Source: Hyphomicrobiaceae bacterium (GTDB lineage: Bacteria > Pseudomonadota > Alphaproteobacteria > Rhizobiales > Hyphomicrobiaceae). Taken from it: 64,000 nucleotides of DNA. Of this stretch, positions 58,542-64,000 are shown piece after piece. The position numbers and the translations under genes are program-made. The notes under the pieces are model-generated. The model made no database searches. It saw nothing but the letters and a program-made list of their open reading frames with translations, and had not been told where the DNA came from. Numbering within the stretch: position 1 is the stretch's first letter; each line of letters begins with the position of its first letter. The stretch is taken from assembly GCA_022844275.1 (NCBI GenBank), contig JALHMB010000002.1, positions 744,001 through 808,000 of the forward strand, given 5' to 3'.

Positions 58542-58656
58542 TCACGGCCGTCGAGCTGGAACGAGACGAATTTCAGGGATGAAAGGGAGCGGGCTTGTTG
58601 AGATCGGCGCGCATGTGCAGTCTGGCGCCAAACAAACTCAAGCGGAGGAAGCGCAC

Positions 58657-59469
58657 ATGCCGGAAATGGGGCTCGAGGGAAAAGTCGCGATCGTCACGGG
58701 CGCTGGTTCGCGCGCGCCGGGCATCGGCAACGGGCGCGCCGCCGCCATCCTGCTCGCGCGCGAGGGCTGTAAGGTCGCGCTGCTCGATGCGACCAAGGAA
58801 CTCGGCGATGCCACGAAGGAGATGATCGATGCCGAGGGCGGCACGTCGATGGTCGTCGTCGGCAATGTCGCGGATCAGACGTCGTGCGCGGCCGCGGTGA
58901 AGAAAATCGTCGACACGTGGGGACGCGTCGATGTGCTCGTCAACAACGTCGGCATCGGCGGCCCCATGGGCAATGCCGTCGAGACGAACGCCGAGGCATG
59001 GGACGCGGCCATGCGCATCAACGTCACGTCGATGATGCTCATGGCCAAGTACGCGATCCCGGAGATGCGCAAGCAGGGCGGCGGCTCGATCATCAACATC
59101 TCGTCGATCGACGGCCTCAAGGGCGGCAATCCGAGCCTGTTCTACTCTGCTTCCAAGGGCGCAGTCGTGAACATGACGCGCTCCATGGCGGCCCATCACG
59201 GTCCCGAAGGCATACGCGTCAACTGCATCGCGCCGGGCTATGTCTATACGCCCATGGTGTTCGCCCAGGGCATGGAGCCGGAGCTCCGCGATGCACGCCG
59301 CAAGAACACACTCCTGCAGACGGAAGGCACGGGCTGGGACATCGGCAAGGGTGTCGTCTACCTCGCTTCCGAGCAGGCGCGCTGGGTATCCGGCATCATC
59401 CTCTCTATCGATGCGGGCTCCATGGCCGGCACGGTCGGCAACACCACGCCGGTCAAAGCCTTCGACTGA
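58657..59469 (+). CDS. SDR family oxidoreductase
   Basis: A short-chain dehydrogenase of 270 residues: cofactor loop TGAGSRAPGIGNGRA (an extended variant of TGxxxGxG), NNVG, catalytic Ser in NISSIDG and YSASK. Similar proteins act on 3-hydroxy or sugar-type substrates. GGAGGAA precedes the ATG at 58657. Followed, after two palindromes, by an enolase-superfamily gene with which it may share a pathway. Confidence 0.9.
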   Translation: MPEMGLEGKVAIVTGAGSRAPGIGNGRAAAILLAREGCKVALLDATKELGDATKEMIDAEGGTSMVVVGNVADQTSCAAAVKKIVDTWGRVDVLVNNVGIGGPMGNAVETNAEAWDAAMRINVTSMMLMAKYAIPEMRKQGGGSIINISSIDGLKGGNPSLFYSASKGAVVNMTRSMAAHHGPEGIRVNCIAPGYVYTPMVFAQGMEPELRDARRKNTLLQTEGTGWDIGKGVVYLASEQARWVSGIILSIDAGSMAGTVGNTTPVKAFD

Positions 59470-59498
59470 GAGCGCATGGCTCATCGCGCGCGTTCTGG

Positions 59499-59576
59499 TC
59501 TAAAGCAACGGACTTGAAATTCACCTCAGTTCGAGGTTAGGCGGGGAGTGAATTTCAAGTCCAAAGTTGCTTTAGA
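59499..59576. repeat. Large imperfect palindrome 1
   Basis: Outer arms TCTAAAGCAAC and GTTGCTTTAGA, inner arms ACTTGAAATTCAC and GTGAATTTCAAGT, loop 59525-59547. Unlike a terminator it has no T-run and is very long. The AT-rich arms contrast with the GC-rich genes. Confidence 0.85.
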
Positions 59577-59592
59577 ATGTTATGTCCCTCTC

Positions 59593-59668
59593 TAAACGTC
59601 TTTGGACCTTAAATGCGACTCTGAGACCAGCCCAGGCGTGGGTCGCATTTAAGGTCCGACGCTTTAGG
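59593..59668. repeat. Large palindrome 2
   Basis: Perfect 16-base arms GGACCTTAAATGCGAC (59604-59619) and GTCGCATTTAAGGTCC (59642-59657), loop of 22 bases, with outer flanks CTAAACGTC and GACGCTTTAG that extend the symmetry and resemble the ends of palindrome 1. Confidence 0.85.
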
Positions 59669-59707
59669 CTTGCACCCAATCAACAATGAAATCCTGGAGG
59701 AAGCCCC

Positions 59708-60925
59708 ATGGCCGCTACGAAAGTCGCGAAGCTCGAAACGCTTTCCTGCGATGCCGGCTGGCGCAACTACCACTTCGTCAAGATCACGACCGACACAGGC
59801 ATCGTTGGCTGGAGCGAGTTCGACGAGGGTTTCGGCGCGCCGGGCCTCAGCGCCGCAATCCAGCGCCTCGCGCCGCGCGTCGTCGGCCAGGACGCGAACG
59901 ACCACGAGCGCATCTACCAGGAGCTCTATGCCATCACGCGGCCGGCAGCCGGCGGCGTGGTGGCGCTGGCGCTCGGTGCGATCGAGAATGCCCTCCTCGA
60001 CGCCAAGGCCAAGAGCCTCGGCGTCCCCTGCTACGAGCTGCTTGGCGGCAAGGTACGCGACCGCATTCGCGTGTACTGGTCGCACTGCGCGACGTGGCGC
60101 ATCAACCATCCGACCTTCTACAAGCCCGCGATTACGGATCTCGACGGCGTCAAGAGCCTCGGCCGCGAGGTGCGCGAGAAGGGCTTCACCGCCTGCAAGA
60201 CGAACATCTTCATCTATGAGGGTCAGCAGAACCCGAAGGGCTATCGGCCCGGTTTCGGCTCACCCAACCAGCCGGCGCTCAACGTCGAGCGCAACGTGCT
60301 GCGTAATCTGCGCATGCATCTGGAAGCACTACGCGACGGCGTCGGCCCCGATGTCGATATCCTCCTGGATCTCAACTTCAACGCCAAGACCGAGGGCTAT
60401 CTCAAGATCCTGCGCGAGATCGCCGACCTCGACATGTTCTGGATCGAGATCGACAGCTACAGCCCCGAAGCGCTCGGCTATATCCGCCGCCAGAGCCCGC
60501 ATCCGATCTCCTCGTGCGAGACCTTGCTCGGCGTGCGCGAGTTCCTGCCGTATTTCCGCGAACAGGCCATGGACGTGGCGATCATCGACACGCCCTGGAA
60601 TGGCGTGTGGCAGTCCATGAAGATCGCCAATCTCGCCGAGGCGCACGAGGTCAACGTCGCGCCACATAATTTCTACGGTCACCTCTGCACGATGATGAAC
60701 GCGCACTTCTCGGCTGCCGTGCCGAACCTGCGCATCATGGAGACGGACATCGACCGTCTCGCGTGGGATCACGAGCTCTTCACGCACGTCCCGGAGTTCA
60801 AGGACGGCCATCTCGTGCTGCCCGATCGTCCGGGCTGGGGTACGGAGCCGAACGAAGCCGGCCTCGCCGCGCACCCGCCGAAGAACAACTCGGGACTGCT
60901 CAACTACGGCAGTCAGAAGAAGTGA
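59708..60925 (+). CDS. Enolase superfamily (mandelate racemase/muconate lactonizing enzyme-like) protein
   Basis: A 405-residue enzyme with capping domain and barrel. Metal ligands: Asp in ILLDLNFN (near 221), Glu in WIEID (near 246), Glu in SSCETL (near 271). The acid/base loop PHNFYGHL replaces the usual His-Asp dyad region of mandelate racemase, so a dehydratase-type reaction on an acid sugar is plausible. CTGGAGG precedes the ATG. Confidence 0.9.
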   Translation: MAATKVAKLETLSCDAGWRNYHFVKITTDTGIVGWSEFDEGFGAPGLSAAIQRLAPRVVGQDANDHERIYQELYAITRPAAGGVVALALGAIENALLDAKAKSLGVPCYELLGGKVRDRIRVYWSHCATWRINHPTFYKPAITDLDGVKSLGREVREKGFTACKTNIFIYEGQQNPKGYRPGFGSPNQPALNVERNVLRNLRMHLEALRDGVGPDVDILLDLNFNAKTEGYLKILREIADLDMFWIEIDSYSPEALGYIRRQSPHPISSCETLLGVREFLPYFREQAMDVAIIDTPWNGVWQSMKIANLAEAHEVNVAPHNFYGHLCTMMNAHFSAAVPNLRIMETDIDRLAWDHELFTHVPEFKDGHLVLPDRPGWGTEPNEAGLAAHPPKNNSGLLNYGSQKK

Positions 60926-60946
60926 GGTGGCAGACGCTGTCGGTTC

Positions 60947-61552
60947 TCAGATCAAGTGGAAGAGGATCGGCAGCGTGCCGCTGGCGTGCAGATACTCGAG
61001 CGTCTCGATGATCGGGAATGCTGCGAGGAAGAGAATGCCGTCGAGCAGTGTCTTCCTCAAAGCCTTCGGCGAGAAGTAGACCTCCTGCGCGTCTTCGTAG
61101 AGCTGAGATTTCGGCCAGAAGATCGGCGTGCGACGGCTATAGGCCTCATAGGCCGGACCGAACATAGTCCGCAAATAGTCCGCTTCCTTCGCCGCCGTTG
61201 CCGCGAGAACGCCATACGCGATCAGGCCCAGCGCGAGTGCGACGACGACAGAGCCGTACATCAGGCCGACCCCAACCGCCCCGATGCATGAGAAGAAGTA
61301 AAGCGGGTTCCGCGTCATCGAGTACGGCCCCGACGTCACAAGCTCCTTGTTCTTCTTCGAGCCGACATAGAGGATGCTCCACATCCGCCCGACGATGCAG
61401 GCGAACACGAGGACGATGCCGGCAATCTCGATGAACTCATGCGCCGTCCCCTGCCACGCCGGTTGTGCCAGAAAAAAGATTGGGACCGCCGCCAGCGCGC
61501 CGGCTTGGATCGTGTGAATGCGTGTGCGCTGCCGAACCGGCTCGAGTCTCAT
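60947..61552 (-). CDS. Isoprenylcysteine carboxyl methyltransferase-like membrane protein
   Basis: A 201-residue membrane protein of the ICMT/PEMT type: GRMWSILYVGSKKNKELVTSGPYSMTRNPLYF carries the RNPxY motif near the SAM site, followed by EADYLRTMFGPAYEAYSRR. Substrate unknown; bacterial members may methylate lipids or thiols. Start at MRLEPVRQR (61552). Confidence 0.85.
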   Translation of the reverse strand: MRLEPVRQRTRIHTIQAGALAAVPIFFLAQPAWQGTAHEFIEIAGIVLVFACIVGRMWSILYVGSKKNKELVTSGPYSMTRNPLYFFSCIGAVGVGLMYGSVVVALALGLIAYGVLAATAAKEADYLRTMFGPAYEAYSRRTPIFWPKSQLYEDAQEVYFSPKALRKTLLDGILFLAAFPIIETLEYLHASGTLPILFHLI

Positions 61553-61644
61553 GGAAGCCCCCGTTATGAAACCGTCACAATCACCGGCTGTGCCCGAATT
61601 GTAGCGAATTGAGGGCACGATCCGCACGCGCGGCTCTGGGTAAA

Positions 61645-62379
61645 CTATGCCGCATCATGAAAGATGATGCCGAGCGTGTGCCGGCGGCCCGTCAGCACCT
61701 CGCTCACGCCATGGCGGAGGTTCACACGGTACGTCCCGCGGGTGCCCGCCACCGGCCGATGATGGACGGCGAAGACCACCGCATCGCCCTGGCCGAGTGG
61801 AGCGACGGACGCGCGTGATTGCATCCGGGGCCGCTGCTCCGTGATGACGAACTCGCCACCCGTGAAATCGCGCGACGGCTCCGACAGCAGGATCGCAACC
61901 TGCAGCGGGAAGACGTGCGCGCCATAGAGATCCTGGTGCAGGCAGTTGTAGTCGCCCGCAACGTATTGCAGCAGCAGAGGCGTCGCGCGCTTCTGCCCCG
62001 CCTCATGGCAGCGCTCGAGAAAGGCTGCGTGATCCGAGGGGAATCGCACGTCGACGCCCATGGCTGCATTCCAGCGATTGGCGACTTCGGCGAGTTGAGG
62101 ATAGAGTGACGTGCGCAATCGGGCGATCGGCTCGGGTAGCGGATAGGTGAAATACTTGTATTCGCCCCGCCCGAAGCCATGCCGCGCCATGTGGATGTGA
62201 CTACGGAAGTGACTGCCGTCGGGATACATGGCAGACACCGCGTGGCACTGACCTTCCGGCAATAGCTGCGGGATGATCGCGAAACCGCGTGTATCGAGGC
62301 TGGCCCCGATGGCCGTCCAGTCCACCGCCGGCGTTGCCGCCGCTTTGGAAGGCCGCTCGCGCAGAAGAGCCTTGCTCAC
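61645..62379 (-). CDS. 2OG-Fe(II) dioxygenase
   Basis: A 244-residue double-stranded beta-helix protein. The iron ligands are the HQD of CLHQDLYG and a His in the C-terminal NLRHGVSEVLTGRRH or FHDAA region; R in RGTYRVNLRHG may hold 2-oxoglutarate. Its GTG start overlaps the ada stop (GTGA), so it is the second gene of an alkylation-responsive operon. A repair role is implied by context only. Confidence 0.87.
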   Translation of the reverse strand: MSKALLRERPSKAAATPAVDWTAIGASLDTRGFAIIPQLLPEGQCHAVSAMYPDGSHFRSHIHMARHGFGRGEYKYFTYPLPEPIARLRTSLYPQLAEVANRWNAAMGVDVRFPSDHAAFLERCHEAGQKRATPLLLQYVAGDYNCLHQDLYGAHVFPLQVAILLSEPSRDFTGGEFVITEQRPRMQSRASVAPLGQGDAVVFAVHHRPVAGTRGTYRVNLRHGVSEVLTGRRHTLGIIFHDAA

Positions 62380-63485
62380 GAGCGTGCCTCCCGCGCCAGA
62401 AGCTTGCGCTTGCGCTCGACACCCCAGCGATAACCGGAGAGCGCCCCGTCATTCCGCACGACACGGTGACATGGGATGGCGACGGCGAGTCTGTTCGCCG
62501 CGCACGCAGCCGCGACGGCACGTATCGCCTTCGGTAGGCCGATCCGCTCGGCAAGCTCGGCGTAGCTTACGGTCGTTCCGGCAGGGATCTCGCGCAACGC
62601 CTGCCACACGCGATGCTGGAAGGCCGTACCACGCACATCGAGCGGCAGATCGAAGCGCGCACCGGGAGCCTCGATGAGCGCGATTGTCCTGGCGACGACC
62701 TCCTCGAACTCACGATCGCTCCCGATCAGCTCCGACTTAGGAAAACGGACCTCGAGATCGTGGACCAGCTTCTCGGGATCATCGCCGAGCAGGATGGCCG
62801 CGATGCCCTTGCTGCTCGCGGCCACCAGGACCGCACCGAGCGAAGACTTCCCGATGGCAAAGCGGAGTTGCATGTCCTTGCCTCCCGCGCGGAAGGTGGT
62901 GGGTGTCATGCCGAGAACCTCGCCGGCATTGGCATAGAAGCGGCCGCTCGAATTGAAACCGGCGTCATGAATGGCTTCGGTCACGCTGGTGCTCCTTTTC
63001 AGGTTGTCGCGCACACGCTTCTGGCGATGCGCGATGGCATAAGCCTTGGGCGTCACGCCCGTGATACTCTTGAACACGCGGTGGAAGTGATAGGGGCTGA
63101 GCCCAACATCCGCCGCGAGCGCGTCAAGAGTCGGCGGCTCTTCAGCCTCTTCGATCAGGCGGCAGGCGTTCGCGACCAGACGCGCGTGTTCGGCCTCGAG
63201 CGAAGGCGCATCGGGCTTGCAGCGTTTGCAGGCACGGAAACCCGCTGCCTGTGCTGCTGCACCCGAGGCATGGAAAGCCATGTTCTCGCGTCGCGCGTGG
63301 CGCGAAGGGCAGGACGGACGGCAATACACCCCGGTCGTCGCGACCGAATAGACGAACGTGCCGTCCATGCTCTTGTCCCGCGCCACGACGGCCGCGTAGA
63401 GACTGTCCTCGTCGCGCATCGAGGAACGCCGGGCGCTCGGCTGTTTGGTCTTGGCGAGCATGGTCGTGGTCTTTCTCGTTTCCAT
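62376..63485 (-). CDS. ada: Bifunctional Ada: methylphosphotriester sensor/activator and O6-alkylguanine transferase
   Basis: A 369-residue Ada with all three parts: zinc domain with Cys55, Cys59, Cys86, Cys89 (GVYCRPSC, FRACKRCK), AraC-type helix-turn-helix (LDALAADVGLSPYHFHRVFK), and transferase with acceptor Cys339 in IPCHRVV. Methylation of the first cysteine turns on its own operon. An AAT-N6-GCAA Ada box lies 45-57 bases upstream. Confidence 0.95.
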   Translation of the reverse strand: METRKTTTMLAKTKQPSARRSSMRDEDSLYAAVVARDKSMDGTFVYSVATTGVYCRPSCPSRHARRENMAFHASGAAAQAAGFRACKRCKPDAPSLEAEHARLVANACRLIEEAEEPPTLDALAADVGLSPYHFHRVFKSITGVTPKAYAIAHRQKRVRDNLKRSTSVTEAIHDAGFNSSGRFYANAGEVLGMTPTTFRAGGKDMQLRFAIGKSSLGAVLVAASSKGIAAILLGDDPEKLVHDLEVRFPKSELIGSDREFEEVVARTIALIEAPGARFDLPLDVRGTAFQHRVWQALREIPAGTTVSYAELAERIGLPKAIRAVAAACAANRLAVAIPCHRVVRNDGALSGYRWGVERKRKLLAREARS

Positions 63486-63529
63486 GATGAGGAAGATAGG
63501 CGCCTTGTCCCGACCCTGCACTCCGATCC

Positions 63530-63542
63530 TTGCTTTTGAATT
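63530..63542 (-). promoter_or_regulatory. Ada box
   Basis: On the minus strand AAT-TCAAAA-GCAA, an exact match to the A box/B box layout AAT-N6-GCAA recognised by methylated Ada in E. coli. It lies just upstream of ada. Confidence 0.75.
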
Positions 63543-63674
63543 CGGTTTCGCGTGCCCCTCGTCTAATTGCCTAGGATTCCGGAATATTCACCCGATGGAT
63601 TGACGGCCGGCGCCTTTGGACGCCCAATGGTTCGACGCCGGCTCACGGCGGGGCCTCTCAGGGGAAGGAGGACC

Positions 63675-64000
63675 ATGCTGTTTCGCTCGATATTGCTCGC
63701 AGTCGCAGCCTTTTTCGCGCCTCTCTCAGCCAACCCGGCTTCAGCCCAGGATGCGAGCCTCGTCTCCGTGCAGACACCGCGGGGCGCCAAGCAGGCCTTC
63801 ATCCTGATCAAACCCGCGAAGCCGACGGCGGCCGTCATTCTGTTCGCCGGCGGGCACGGCAGGCTCGGGCTCAAGAGCGCGTCCAGCATGGCCTGGGGCA
63901 AAGGCAATTTTCTCGTGCGCGTTCGTGACCAGTTCGCCGCACAAGGCTTCATGGTCGCCGTCGCCGATGCGCCCTCCGACCACCAGGGCGAGCGCGGCAT
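63675..64000 (+). CDS. Exported alpha/beta-hydrolase-like protein (partial)
   Basis: The first 108 codons are in the window. A signal peptide (LLAVAAFFAPLSANPASAQ) is followed by PTAAVILFAGGHGRLGL, which looks like the first strand and oxyanion loop of an alpha/beta hydrolase, and MVAVADAPSDHQGERG. AAGGAGG precedes the ATG at 63675. The catalytic residues lie beyond the window. Confidence 0.75.
   Translation, partial: MLFRSILLAVAAFFAPLSANPASAQDASLVSVQTPRGAKQAFILIKPAKPTAAVILFAGGHGRLGLKSASSMAWGKGNFLVRVRDQFAAQGFMVAVADAPSDHQGERG

Overview
The window reads as a contiguous, GC-rich, gene-dense piece of an alphaproteobacterial chromosome, most likely of the order Hyphomicrobiales (Rhizobiales). The basis is family-level: recG facing sdhE-mfd, an ATP12-type F1 chaperone, an SDHAF4-type protein, an IalB-family protein, hisC overlapping tyrC, rplY-pth-ychF in one operon, and a mitochondrial-type nuoF. 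I see no rRNA, tRNA, CRISPR array, phage or transposase gene. The last gene (63675 onward) is cut by the window end.

Layout. 0-8 kb: an M24 peptidase, a TerB-DnaJ co-chaperone overlapping an AmpD-like amidase, ettA, a frameshifted gene pair of unknown function, a SelW-like protein and a membrane-anchored unknown. 7.5-12.5 kb: a metallo-beta-lactamase-fold hydrolase, a quinone-oxidoreductase-like MDR enzyme, a peptide-type ABC binding protein and an IalB-family protein. 12.5-15.2 kb: rplY-pth-ychF on the minus strand. 15.6-25.5 kb: a TolC-family protein, hisC-tyrC, a cupin, a DHA2-type MFS pump, a cytochrome c behind an FNR/FixK-type box, prfC, and an MFS/secreted-protein pair. 25.6-34.7 kb: lnt, an ornithine-cyclodeaminase-like enzyme, a PQ-loop protein, HAD-ATP12, a TadG-like von Willebrand protein, an SDHAF4 homologue, htpX and rsmB. 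34.7-43.7 kb: recG, sdhE, mfd, a very acidic small protein, a stand-alone nuoF and dusA.

43.7-52.7 kb is the most accessory part. It holds an orphan rutA, small secreted cysteine-containing proteins, a PEP-mutase-family enzyme, a cobalamin-binding-type protein without a signal peptide, and a roughly 4 kb block (about 47.46-51.51 kb). That block contains a LOV-GGDEF protein with a degenerate GADEF motif, two near-identical MEDS-LuxR regulators, a third copy that has lost its whole sensory domain in frame, and decayed copies of a small DUF6295-like gene whose intact version lies just outside. A conserved upstream element occurs three times, once inverted and facing the LOV gene. The block is flanked by a duplicated 3' end of the cobalamin-binding-type gene. 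This is my best candidate for an undescribed system.

52.7-64 kb: a dienelactone-hydrolase-like enzyme, a MATE pump, an MmgE/PrpD protein, an MFS transporter, a Zur-box-controlled CobW GTPase with a small downstream gene, an SDR and an enolase-superfamily enzyme separated by two very large palindromes, an isoprenylcysteine-methyltransferase-like membrane enzyme, and an ada-2OG oxygenase operon behind an Ada box.

All functions are assigned from motif and family recognition by eye. No database search was run.
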